Assembly (NCBI GenBank): GCA_026120035.1
Contig: JALRME010000008.1
Coordinates: forward strand, 186,001 to 250,000
Direction of reading: 5' to 3'
DNA length: 64,000 nucleotides
From: Coleophoma eucalyptorum
Lineage: Eukaryota > Ascomycota > Leotiomycetes > Helotiales > Dermateaceae
Of the stretch, positions 34,127 through 45,695 are shown in pieces. A model generated the notes under the pieces. It was not told where the DNA came from. It saw only the letters and a list, made by a program, of their open reading frames with translations, and made no database searches. The first letter of the stretch is position 1. The number at the start of each line of letters is the position of its first letter. A program made the position numbers and the translations under genes.

Positions 34127-35192
34127 GTCTATCCCAGCGTCTAGAGACGCACCCTGTAACGACAAATCCTTGGTATTTCAAGTTCGAGTAATTTTAAATC
34201 TGTAAACGCAAAAACATTTCTATTTATTTTCATTTTAGTTGTATTATATATCTCCCTCGAACACTCCTAACCTATTGGTTCCGAAAATTATTATCGCGTC
34301 GGCGCCGCCCCCCTTGAATTATAGAGAGCCTCCTTTTACGCTAGATTAAGACCATCGACTTACGACAACACCATCGAGCTTTTTCACCTTAGAAACTCAC
34401 AGAACGATTAGATATGAATATTAGGATTTTTTTATTAATACTGAAAAGCCATTGTTAGTCCTATAGCAGCTGGGGCGAGCTATATCATACGACGTCGACA
34501 TATGGCCGATACCTCCTCTAATTAAGCGATTAAGAATCTTGGCCAGCGACATAGTCGTTACAGTAATCTGTGTAAAGCTTATTATATTTCTTTTTGTAAT
34601 CATACAGAAAAAGGCAAATTCCTTGTCGCTGGTTTTTCGTTTATCTTTTTTAAAGCGACTGCGGGGTAGGCCTGTGGCCTGTGCGGCTTTGTATCGGGGA
34701 GGTACTACAGTACAGTAGTTACCCCATCCCCATCAGTTCTTTTCCATTTCCAACCCAGCCAAAGTCAGCGCTTTCGAGTCAACCATGACCATGGAACTGG
34801 ATGTAAAAGCAGGGTTCGAGACCAAGCTATTAGCCACAGAAGTCTCGTGCGGCATGCTCCGTCTAGAGAATGCGTCTGAAGAGACGACAATCCGAAATGC
34901 TTACTCCTAAGCGCAAACCGCGTCGGCCGTCGCAGCTATCTTATGTTGCCTTAGATCGGCTGCATGAGTTACATATGGCCAATCTCAGCCGTTCATTCAA
35001 GCCCAACATGGCCAGCGTTAAGGCCCAGTCTGCCCAGCGGGCGCAATCCAGCCTCGTGAGGCTGAGTGCAGACGACATCTTGCGAAGCCGGTGGACGATA
35101 TTCTTTCAATCTGTACCTTCTCTACCTCTACTCTCCTTAAACCTACCTTCTACTATGCTACTAACAACAACAAAGCTGTACTTGCCATCACA
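34127..35192. other. Upstream region of the second NLR gene
   Basis: Two short ATG frames occur before the NLR start: 34785 (MTMELDVKAGFETKLL...) and 34870 (basic, MRLKRRQSEMLTPKRKPRRP). They overlap in different frames and show no family signature. They may be upstream ORFs or leader sequence. The rest is AT-rich. Confidence 0.4.
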
Positions 35193-38100
35193 ATGAGTTT
35201 TGGTTTTAGCGTCGGCGATTTTATCGCAGTAATTGAGCTTGCGAAGCGGATCCGGAAGCAATTTATCGACGCCCCAGACCAGCTCAAGGACATTTCCGAT
35301 GAGTATGAAATACTGTCAAGTCACTAACTGCGCTAATATATTTGCATTTGATAGAGTCAGAAGCCTCTCAATTGTTCTTCAAGACCTCGAAGTCTTATCA
35401 GAACGGGAGCTCACCAGCGAGGAGACGAAAGAGCTCCACGAGATCGTAAGCGGCTGTCGAAACGTACTCGAGAAGCTAGAACTTATACTTAACAAATATC
35501 ACGAGCTTGATCCAGGGTTGAAGCATGCCGGTAGAAGTATGAAGAGAGTATGGAAGAGGTTAAAGTGGGAGCCAGATGATATACGAGATCTACGGAGTCG
35601 TCTCGTGTCAAACGCCACTCTATTAAATACGTTCCAGGGAAAACTTTCCAGGTGATTGCGCATTATCTCCTATATACAATTCATTCCGACTAAAGGTCTT
35701 TAGTCAAACCTCCCTAGCAATGAAAGTGGCTGTAGATCGCTTAAATGAGCGCCAAGATGACCGAGAGTGTCGTGAAGAGCGGCAGACTATTCTCGAGTGG
35801 CTTACCAATGTCGATTATGCCCCACAACAAAGCGATTTCATTAATCGGCGAGAAGCGGGGACTGGACAATGGCTTATTGATTCGGAGGAATATCAGACAT
35901 GGGTACAAACGCCAAAGAAGATATTGTTTTGTCCTGGTATTCCTGGAGCAGGGAAGACAATCCTTACTGCGATCACCATCAATGATTTGACTATGCGGTT
36001 CCGGAGTGAGGTAGACATTGGCATTGCATACCTCTATTGCAACTTCCAACGACAAGATGAACAGAAGGTCGATAGCTTGCTTGCAAGCTTGTTGAAGCAG
36101 TTGAGCCAGGAGATGGCTCCTTTACCAGACGGTGTAAAGGCTCTATATAAGAAACACAAGGACAAACGAACACGACCATCATTTGATGAAATATCGAAAA
36201 CGCTTCAGTCTGTGACTATAATGTTTTCGAGAGTCTTTCTCATTATTGACGCACTCGACGAGTGTCGAACAACTGATGGCTGTCGGACGAGGCTCTTGAC
36301 AGAGATTTTCTTAGCTCAAGCTAAGTCAAGAGTAAATATTTTTGCGACTTCAAGATTTTTGCCCGAGGTTACTGAGAGGTTTGAAGGGGGCATTTTATTA
36401 GAGATTCGTGCTAGTGAAGGGGATGTACGACGATATCTTGATGGCTGCATGTTTCGACTCCCAGGCTTCGTTCGTCGTAGTCCAGACCTACAAGAGGAAA
36501 TCAAAACTGGGATCGTACTATTAGTAAAGGGAATGTGGGTTCCCTATCTCCTCCATATATAAGACGAAGCGCTAACGTGTTAACAGGTTCCTTCTTGCAC
36601 AGCTCTATATTGATTCCTTAACTGGAAAGAAATCACCTAAAGCTATTCGAACCGCTATTGCGAAGCTACCTACAGGAAACAATGCATATGATTTTGCATA
36701 CAAAGACGCAATGGGTCGTGTCGAAGGGCAGTTACAAGACCAGAAAGAGCTGGCAAAACAAGTCCTATCCTGGATCACGTGTGCAAAGAGACCGTTGACT
36801 ATATTAGAACTCCAACATGCCCTTGCTATAGAGGTTGGCGACTCCAAGCTCGATGAAGAGAATCTACCACAGGTTGAAGACATAGTCTCCGCTTGTGCGG
36901 GGTTAGTTACAATTGATGAAGAAAGCAGGATTATTCGATTAGTCCATTATACAACACAGGAATACTTCGAGCGCACACAAGGCCAATGGTTCCCAAAGGC
37001 TGAGAGCGAAATCACAACAATCTGTATTACATACCTCTCATTTAATAAATTCGAGAGTGGGATTTGCCTGAGCGATAACGAGTTTGAGCAACGGCTTCAA
37101 TTAAACAAGTTATATGACTACGCAGCACACAACTGGGGTTATCACGCTCACAAGGCTTTTGAATCAACCCCAGAAGTTATTGGTTTTCTCAAGAGAAAGG
37201 CTCAATTAGAGGCATCGAGTCAAGGGCTACTAGTTAATAAGATGCACTCATCGGATAAAAGGTATAGCCAACGGTTCCCACAGGATATAACAGAGCTGCA
37301 TCTGATAGCGTTCTTTGGTATTAAGGCCGTCGCCCAGATGCTGCTCNNNNNNNNNNNNNNNNNNNNNNNNNNNNNNNNNNNNNNNNNNNNNNNNNNNNNN
37401 NNNNNNNNNNNNNNNNNNNNNNNNNNNNNNNNNNNNNNNNNNNNTCGAGAATGGGGCCGATACAAGTGCGGTTGATAGCTACGGATGGACGCCACTCCAC
37501 CGGGCCTCAGAGAGCGGGCACGTCGACGTCGTCCAGCTGCTGCTCGAGAAGGGGGCCGATCCAAGTGCGGTTAATCGCCACGGATGGACGCCACTCCACC
37601 GGGCCTCAGAGAGCGGGCACGTCGACGTCGTCCAGCTGCTGCTCGAGAATGGGGCCGATACAAGTGCGGTTGATAGCTACGGATGGACGCCACTCCACCG
37701 GGCCTCAGAGAGCGGGCACGTCGACGTCGTCCAGCTGCTGCTCAAGAAGGAGGCCAATGTAGGAGCGGTTAGTAGCCATGGATGGACGCCACTCCACCGG
37801 GCCTCAGAGACCGGGCACGTCGATGTCGTCCAGATGCTGCTCAAGAAGGAAGCTGATCCAGGGGTGGTTGATAGCTACGGATGGACGCCACTCCACCGGG
37901 CCTCAGCGAGCGGGCACATCGACGTCGTCCAGCTGCTGCTCGAGAAGGGTGCTGATCCAAGTGCGGTTGATAGCTTCGGATGGACGCCACTCCACCATGC
38001 CTCAAGGAGCGGGCACGTCGACGTCGTTAAGCTGCTGCTCGAGAATGGGGCTGATCCAGGAGCGTTTGATAGCCACGGATGGACGCCACTCCACCATGCC

Positions 38101-38799
38101 TCAAGGAGCGGGCACGTCGACGTTGTCCAGCTGTTGCTCGAGAATGGGGCTGATCCAAGTGCGGTTGATCGCCACGGATGGACGCCACTCCATCAGGCCT
38201 CAGAGAGCGGGCACGTCGACGTCGTCCAGCTGCTGCTTATGATAGACAGCGTTGAACCAGACTCACAGGATCGAATTGGTCGGACGCCGTTATCATACGG
38301 GGCTAGAAATGGAAATAATGTCATCGTTCAACTTATACTCTATACACACCGAGTTGACCTCAATTCAAAAGATGTTTATAACTTGACACCGCTATCAATC
38401 GCAGTAAGGATGGGACACCAAGACGTAGTTACGACCCTCTTAGCTGAAAATACTATTTTGAATATAAAGGACAATTTTGGTCGAACACCTTTATGGTGGT
38501 CAAGAAGGACGGGAAATCGTTATATAACCAACCTCCTTCTTGCAAAGTATAAAGAAAAGGGCATAATCATTCGAGAAGACAACTTGCCTCCTACGCTGAG
38601 TTTAGTCCCTACTACTGAAGCGATTAAATTTTGCGACGTCTGTATTTTAGGTATCTCAGATAAAGATACTTGTTATCATTGCCGGGTCTGTAACAATGGG
38701 GATTTTGATATTTGCGAGGAGTGTTTCGCGATGGAAGCCTGTTGTCTAGATCAGGGTCATGTATTGATTAAAGAAATAAATCGGGAGAACGTACAATAG
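35193..38799 (+). CDS. HeLo-like-NACHT-ankyrin-ZZ receptor (NLR-like), contains assembly gap
   Basis: Four exons (35193-35302, 35355-35651, 35704-36534, 36587-38799), all with phase 2 junctions, give at least 1116 residues. Residues 1 to about 140 (MSFGFSVGDFIAVIELAKRI, then DEVRSLSIVLQDLEVLSE) match the fungal N-terminal HeLo-like domain of STAND proteins. NACHT motifs are GIPGAGKT (214-221) and VFLIIDALDEC (313-323). LSWITCAKRPLTILELQHAL and IIRLVHYTTQEYFERTQ follow. The ankyrin array has at least eight nearly identical 33-residue units (GADPSAVDSYGWTPLHRASE type), then three diverged ones. The C-terminus is a ZZ-type zinc finger (FCDVC, CYHCRVC, CEECF). A 98-N gap interrupts the array. HeLo-type domains in this class can kill cells by attacking membranes; action here is inferred. 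No defects are seen outside the gap. Confidence 0.92.
37347..37444. other. Assembly gap (98 N)
   Basis: Unknown sequence inside the ankyrin array. The left flank ends CAGATGCTGCTC and the right flank begins TCGAGAATGGGG, so both flanks fall on the same CTGCTC/GAGAAT repeat junction. The nominal N length does not keep the reading frame, so it is not a true size. Confidence 0.95.
37447..38238 (+). repeat. 99-bp coding tandem repeat, eight units (ankyrin array)
   Basis: Units start at 37447, 37546, 37645, 37744, 37843, 37942, 38041 and 38140. Units 1 and 3 are almost identical in DNA. Differences cluster at a few positions: the start of each unit (E/K, N/K, G/E), residues after GAD, the residue before GWTPLH, and the residues around AS. 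The framework GWTPLH-AS-GH-DVV-LL is constant. Confidence 0.97.
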
Positions 38800-39147
38800 T
38801 ATATGAAGCATTTGAATAAAAATCATCTATTACCTCCAAATATATTGATACAGTAAACCAGTTAATTTGTATTGTATATTTTTTATAGCTCTGATAGGGA
38901 GGGCCTTCAAGTGGAGGAGTCGTTTATACATTGTATGGAGAGTGAAAAATTACTACTAGCTAGAGAATTTCAAACCGGTCGATCGTAATTTTCTGGGGAC
39001 TGTTCGGGAGTGATCACGCAATATTACTAACACAAAAATATATGAATTTCAGTAGATTCACTAATTTAGAATTAATGGGATTCAAAGTACCGTTGATTTG
39101 TCTCGTCATGGGTGCGTCTCTCTAGGCAGGGACGGATGTTACTGTGG

Positions 39148-39290
39148 AAGGCACATTTAGTGTCGCTGGCTTGTCAATTGGAGAATTTGTAGCGGGGTCC
39201 GTTTTCAGACACCTATAACTTTGTGAAGGAGTTATAGATAGTAGAAGAGCGAAAATTTTACTACCTGTAATGAAATCTAAGTTAGATAAC
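39148..39290 (+). repeat. Dispersed 143-bp repeat, right copy
   Basis: Same orientation and extent as the copy at 33983-34126, about 5.2 kb apart. The pair brackets the whole NLR gene at 35193-38799. It starts AAGGCACATTTAGTGTCGCT and ends GAAATCTAAGTTAGATAAC. Confidence 0.85.
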
Positions 39291-39339
39291 TTATCGTGCA
39301 CTCATAGTCTGACGATAGGACTTACTCGTTGCCGTGAAT

Positions 39340-41517
39340 TTACATCAAGTGAATCACTTGATTCGGCATCTCCTCCATAACGTCAAATCGGGAATCGTTG
39401 AAAACAGATATTCCAATCCTCTCCATCCAGTATGGACTCTCCAATCCATCGACAGTGTCTAAAGCCTCAGCTGTATATTTCTCTGAGCATGGCCTCAAGA
39501 TGAGGCAAACTTTTCCCCCACTATCAGGATATTCAAAGAGAGGAAGCAGATAGACGCGCGAGTTATCTGGAGGTAGGTCGTCACCGGCATCAATGCAATA
39601 TTCTTTCCCGTGCTTTCGAGCATCTTCTAGAATGTCCTTTGCATCCCTCGAGAGATCCCACTTCCCCACAAAGTAATCTGGCACAGCCCATGCAAATTCT
39701 TTTTGGCACATACCCATGCTTACGTTGAAGGCGAATCCGCGTCCAGAAGTAGAGAAGTGCATGCATGGGTATAGTGAACCTCGAATGCGGAGATAACGAC
39801 CACAGGGGTCTTCAGGCCAGTTTTCTGGAGCCAATCGGCGTACTTTGAAAAAAGGACTTTCTTCATCCATCAGACACTCGATACGTTCAATGGATGCGAC
39901 TTCAACACTGCCACTGAGCTTCCACGAGTCGTATACAAATTCGCAAGGACCAAAACGGGAGGCCCATGAAAAGCTTGGTATTGGATCATCCCTTGTCCAT
40001 GGAATACGGCGCGGATGCGGGCGACAGTCCTCGCACGCCCAAGTGCTGGCGCGGGCGGACACCCACTCCTGACTTTTCCAGCATAGCCATTTTATCAAGT
40101 CCTTTTCCCATAGTCCGGCAATGTATCGGCCTAAGTCACGGCTCTCACCGAATCGTTCGGCGATTCCAGCAAATCCAGGCAGAAGATCGGATCTGCGTCC
40201 AAACATTCGCTGCGTGTACTGCTGGACCAAAGTGCCCCATGCCCGATATGTATCACCCTGCTTAGTTGACCACCGGGAGAAGGACCCAGCTAATCCCAAT
40301 CCAAATCCAAAGTGTTGATTGCATTGGCATCTTCTCACTGATCCTCTATCCTCATACAAATACTCGTAGTCCGTAAAGTGGATCATGCGGTGCGAAAGTG
40401 CACGTTCCTGATAACACCAACCACGTTGAGTCACCGAACCCCAATGTCCATTGTCGGCTATTTCGTAAACGTTACCGACCGCTGGCGCAACAGCTCGACT
40501 TTCAATTATTTCCGATAGCTCTGGGATGAGCCTAACGTGAACGGCAGTTGTTTGGCGACCAACTGTAAGCTGGACATCCTTGAAAGGAATAGACCCACGC
40601 GTGGAGTGGTGCATGGCAATAGCGAACCACGCATTTGCATAAATATTGTTCATGTCTGCAGCTTCCCGTTTCCAGTCAGCAGAATCGTCCTGGATGATAC
40701 AGAGAGAGTCGATCCACAAGTATTGGACACCGATTTGTCGACAGAAAGATATGGCTTGTTGGAAGGTTTCTGGGAGATCGGCCAATAGCAAACTTGTGAG
40801 CCGAGCTTTGATGTTGTGAGTTAAGGTCTTGCTAGTCTCAATGTCTTCCCGTAGCCAGCAGTGGCTCAATGCGACATATAATGCCGGCTTTGCTTCTGCA
40901 TGTCTCTCAAATATACGGACATTATCAAGGTCATCTACGCCAATACCTAGGTCGAGTATCCGGGTAGGCAATTCTGCTGGTTGAGGAGCGTCTTTCATCA
41001 GCCATCCTTTCACATTCTGAATTTCACGCGGATCATCCCAGATGGAGCGGACATGTTTGGCAGGGACAATGGAGCTTGGAAGGATTGGCGATCTCTCATC
41101 TTCTATCCGAAAAAGCTGTCAGCGCAGTATAAAATGGATTTGCAAGTTATATTTACAGCAGCGCATACCTGGAGCTATGTAAAACTCAAGTTTGTGCTTT
41201 GTCCCGTTTTCATTTCCCTTCAAAGTCAAGCCAGACGTAGCTCCCAGTTCCCACGGTTTAGTGCTCAGTGGATTGAGATCAAATACCTGCATAGCATCCA
41301 TGATGAGGTTGCAATACGGACACTCGATACCCTGGGCGGCCGCCACATGATAAGCGTTATAAATGAATGGTTTAAAGTTGTAGTCCTTTTGACCGAGGAG
41401 GGTCTCTTTGTTAAGATCCTTACAATATTGACAAGGCTGTCGGCCATTTCCAGCCCTATCCTCGAGTATGTCCTCCTCTGGTTGATTAGTAGATTGACTG
41501 AACGGCGTATTAGACAT
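39340..41517 (-). CDS. HET-domain protein
   Basis: Two exons (41517-41169, 41102-39340) give 703 residues; the intron has GTATGC, branch GCTGAC and GATAG ends, in phase 1. The N-terminal part has CQYC and CPYC pairs. HET motifs follow: LYVALSHCWLREDIETSKTL, VQYLWIDSLCIIQDDSADWK, DMNNIYANAWFAIAM, and RGWCYQERALSHRMIHFTDY. The later block LPGFAGIAERFGESRDLGRY then YIAGLWEKDL and PIPSFSWASRFGP is the standard post-HET region. The gene is intact and lies directly right of the 143-bp repeat copy. It is a member of the nonself-recognition family; partner unknown. Confidence 0.92.
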
Positions 41518-42469
41518 CGCAATTTAATTGTACCTTTCAGTTGCCGGAGAGAGCTGCACAACCTGCTTTCGTCACTATCGAAAAGTCAGAATTCCCCCTC
41601 ACCTATGTGAGGCCTCAGGCATCAGAGACGGTAAGAATTGGCCAGCCTTATCTCCCCTGCCTCGCACAAAGCTACCCTCTGCAGATACAACTACATACGC
41701 ATAATTCAGGACATTTTTGATTTAAATCATCCAGTACCTTTATGAAAGTACATTGAGGGGTGGTGATCCATGACGGATAAGTGTTAGTAGCAGATAATAC
41801 AAGCCGTTAGTACTTGAGCACTCGATTCTTAGGCAGGTATTAAGTCAGAATCCGCCAGCTAAATTATTACTGCACCCCTAACGGAGGATTCACAAGCACC
41901 TCTTCCCAATTTGTAGGCGGTCTGTCTTGGCCTTTGAAATGATTGAATATGAAGTTGTGGAGTCGATTTCATTTCTTACTGTATTACACCATCGCCGCAT
42001 TCTTTTCACCCAGATTCCAGCTCAGCTGCATTGCCTAGATGATCTTTCTCTGCGGGCAGTTAGGGACTTCCAGGCTGAATTATGCACAGTGGCGCTTATG
42101 GCAGTGGTGAATAGCGCTGAGTTAGCGGAGCCAGTAATAAATAACCATCCAATCTCCATTCGATGAATAGCACATCAATTTATATCATACATCTTATCTT
42201 ATTGGCATTCGCATTAACATGTTCAGAGATATTATTATTTGTGGTTTGCGCCATGTCATATACTGTAGAAACGGCAAGGGTTAGACTACTATTTCAAGCA
42301 TGGAATTCACCTAGAAGTAGATTAAAATAGTAAGGTACAGTAAGATTAGAGGCTTAGGAAGCGTATTTCTGTTAGGTGCTAGCTCTTATGAAAGGCTTCC
42401 TTTGAGCACCACTCTAATGTTCCGCACCTCATATTATTAGATACAAGTGAATTTATTTTCTGGCCTTGC
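41518..42469. other. Intergenic, no confident gene
   Basis: One 79-codon plus-strand frame at 41927-42166 has no recognisable features and no splice context. The rest is AT-rich 3' flank of the secreted-protein gene. Confidence 0.4.
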
Positions 42470-44567
42470 CTATTGACCTGAATCTAGTGGAGCGGAACAA
42501 TCTGCATTCAGCGGCGGTTCATCCGGGAGGCAGGCAGCCTCTATGGTACGGACAACATCGCAACCGCACTGATCATAAATCTTTCCACACGCAACCGCGG
42601 CTGGACTATTATCTGGATTGGTGCCGATACACTTGAATAAAGCCAAGTCACAAGTTGAGAAGGCTGGTCCCAAGGCCGGGCAAAACGCGTAACAATCGAC
42701 CGAGTCAGTCGTTATGCCCGCACCCGCGACGTCCTTCAGATCCGCCAGACTCACATCTCCAAGCGTGACCATGTCCTGGCCACCTTCACCAAAGGTCGCC
42801 ACCACTTTGATGCTGGACCCTGCCGCAACGGTATTCGCCAGCCCAGTACACAACTGCAGTTGCGCGGCTGCGGCTCCAACGGTACAGTAGGAACCGTATA
42901 AGGCCACCAGACCGAGACACCCAGAGAGGACAATGGCATAGACTTCAGGACCCGCTAGGCCGGCAGCAACGCCGAGCGCGATTGCTATCTCGTTACAGAC
43001 CACGTTGGCGGTCTGGGATGTGACGACCCCCAAGATGCCCAGCAGCGCTCCCACGTTCCCGTGTGGACAGATGACTTGCAGCCCGTTAACGAAGTTGTTG
43101 CACTGCGTCTGGACGCGGCTCTTGCTGAGCGATGCGCTACAGTACCCGGCATAGCTACCGTCATACTGGCTCACAAAGTTCTCGTAGGGCGTCGTGTCGG
43201 ACGAGTTGAAGGCACCCTGTGAATTGATGACCGATAGGATGCATTTGAGCGTTGGCTTCTGGGTAGCATCGGGAAGTCCGCATTTGGTCGTGACAGAGAG
43301 CAGGACACTGAAAGCCGTATCGTCGGTCGGCTGAGCACGACTTTGCAGGTCGCCATGCCTAGGTGATTTTTGGCGGGCTCGCTGCACGTTGCGCTTTCTG
43401 GTCGGGGGGTTTGCAAGTAGCGGCGCCAGACTGACAACAATTTGGGATCCACATCCCGCCGGCGTGAAGGTAGCCGTCGCAATTCCAGGAAAGGCATTAA
43501 TGGCCAAAGATGAGCCGTTGGGATAAAAAATGGTGAAGGATCCAGTTGGGGACATTTCGTAGATGGCACCTGTTGTGTCGCCAATGACTCTGATGTCGGT
43601 AGTACCGCTCTTTGGAATATAATACGTCGCATTTTGGACACCACCAGAAACAACACCATTGAAGAATGGTGCGATGCCTGGATTGCTGTTGATGGCGGGT
43701 GACGGACATGCACCGGATGCAAGAAGAGTTCCTACCAACGACCCAGTATTCGACATAGACGAAGCGGGGGAGGGTGAGGGGGAAGGGGAAGAGACTGGGG
43801 GAGTGGATGAAGCTATTGACGGCGAGGTAAAGCTTGCGATTATGCTCGAGACAGATGCAGGAAGAGTTGTGCTGCCTGATTGCAGAGAAGTGACACTTCT
43901 ACTATAATTACCCGCAGAACTGGATGAAGCCAGAGGTGGCTGGCTTGAACCTGATGTCGCTGCTACGTCTGTATGCAAGCTATCAAGTGACTCTGGTGCT
44001 GTGGTTGATGTCGATGTCGAAGACCCAATTACTGTGCCAGCATATATCGTGTATGAGATATAGACCACCAAGTTTCCAATCTGGCCGTCTTCTATTACTA
44101 TGATATCTGGCAAATTTTCACCTCCAGTCACAGATTTCTGAGAACCAATGAGTACTGTTATCGTCGGCACCGCGTATGTTTCGGATGTAGGAGCATTGTC
44201 TAGGGTTGTTGTGATTGTCCCAATCGTGTATGTGCCTTGCGTTGGGAAGACCTGCACCACGGTCTCCCATACCGTCACCGTTGTCGCAATGTAGCTGGCA
44301 TCATTGGAAAGGACTTGCGGAACCGCTACAGTCGTGCACTGAGGGCCAACGAGGATATATGTCAGAACGGTCGTGACGGTTTCAGTAGCATAGAGATAGA
44401 TCTGCCCAAGCAAAAAATAATAATCAGTAAGCTGAAAAGAATTTGCGATGAACATAGCAGCGGCGGGATCGTACAGTCTCCGGTTGTGTGACGTTTAAAT
44501 ATGCTGCGAAACAATGCTGAGCCCCAAAGAGGACCAAAATGATGGAGGTCGGCAGCGGAAGTAACAT
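42470..44567 (-). CDS. Secreted Ser/Thr- and Cys-rich protein of unknown function
   Basis: Two exons (44567-44475, 44401-42470) give 674 residues. The first exon encodes a signal peptide (MLLPLPTSIILVLFGAQHCF, cleaved near AAYLN). The next segment is Thr/Val-rich (YATETVTTVLTYILVGPQCT). A long Ser/Thr/Pro linker follows, including SSPSPSPSPASS, likely O-glycosylated. A middle domain has YYIPKSGTTDIRVIG. Near residue 370, PTRKRNVQRARQK with SRAQPTDD may be a processing site. The C-terminal half is rich in Cys (CGLP, CNNFV, CYAFCP, CDLALFKC, CGCDVV), consistent with disulphides, with a hydrophobic stretch (VAAGLAGPEVYAIVLSGCLG). I do not recognise a named family. Extracellular or wall location is inferred. 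Confidence 0.85.
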
Positions 44568-45695
44568 TGCAATAGTAACATAAACAAGACGGAATATATA
44601 AGCAGCCTCGCCCGACGATATTCCACCTGTTATTGTAATTATAACTGAATCAAGGGATTGTAGCTGTAGCTCCGACCCACACAGCTGTTATATGTCTTAG
44701 GTACCGGAGCATATGCATCGCTTAAATTTCTGGCGCTGGAATTTAATTTATGAACAATGCTGCAAGGAGCGCGGACGGCGCTTAGGGACATTGATCAACT
44801 AAGAGCTAGAATCAAGTTTCTTTGAAGGACGAATTCTATAGACTCATTCAACTCTGCGGGCTAGGGTGATGGCGCGGACTTCTGTTCGGAAAACGTGGTG
44901 GCCAGCAACGTAACATGGATGCTTGCATGGCTAGCAATATCGATATCTTGAATCACCGAGAAGTACAGATAGGCTACCAAGGTTATAGTTCTTTCAACTC
45001 CCTATAAGGGTGATAACTTGATCGAAGATGGAAGATACATCACTGATGTGCAAGCGGAAAAGTTTTGATTCGGGGAGTTGATTAATACACAGCAATATGT
45101 AATACACGGCTCCAGAAAGAGCTATTAACAATATAACCATTGACAAATAAAGCTACGATTTCAACCATGCATGACAATGATGGCATAATAGTACATTTGG
45201 GTTATGCATCTTACAAGATTGTTGTATGTGAGATCGAAATGCACTGAATAAGTGCGGAGGTGTGGCGGGCCTTGAGTTTTGATTTAACGTTAAGCGTGAA
45301 ATGATTTATTAAACTATGTGGCATAAGCTTTCGACTAAGGAAGACTAAAATAACTTCCAACATTTATTACTAAACACGCTTCGCGTCGAACGTGCTTCTA
45401 CTAAGGATCTGGTCTATTTCGAGACATTTAAACAGTCCTTTAACTGCTACCTAATGCAAAACATACCACGATTTCTTATAATCAATGAATAGTATATTGA
45501 GAGCCTTGGTAGCTCCTGGTCTTGCTCCGAAATCAGCGCTAGTATATCGTTAGGGCAAGTGTTAATCCTCCGATGTGGGGATGATAAACACGTATTGCTA
45601 CTTTATTATCACGTAGATTGAGAAGATGTAATAAGTATTTCCATCATGTAGATAATTGAGCGAAAACAATTTGGATAGCCTGTGCAAGAAGGGTT
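44568..45695. other. AT-rich intergenic, no gene seen
   Basis: No supported coding sequence. The left part is the promoter of the secreted-protein gene, with a TTATATATT box about 30 bases before its ATG. Confidence 0.5.

Noticed and set aside
37447..38238. Regularly spaced repeats that could suggest a CRISPR array
   Set aside because: Units are contiguous 99-bp coding repeats without spacers, in a eukaryotic gene.
37451..38242. Plus-strand frames with repeated 'STGPQRAGTSTSSSCCSR' sequence
   Set aside because: They are the second frame of the ankyrin repeat DNA; the ankyrin frame has conserved family sequence.
41927..42166. 79-codon plus-strand ORF
   Set aside because: No similarity, no splice signals, AT-rich surroundings.
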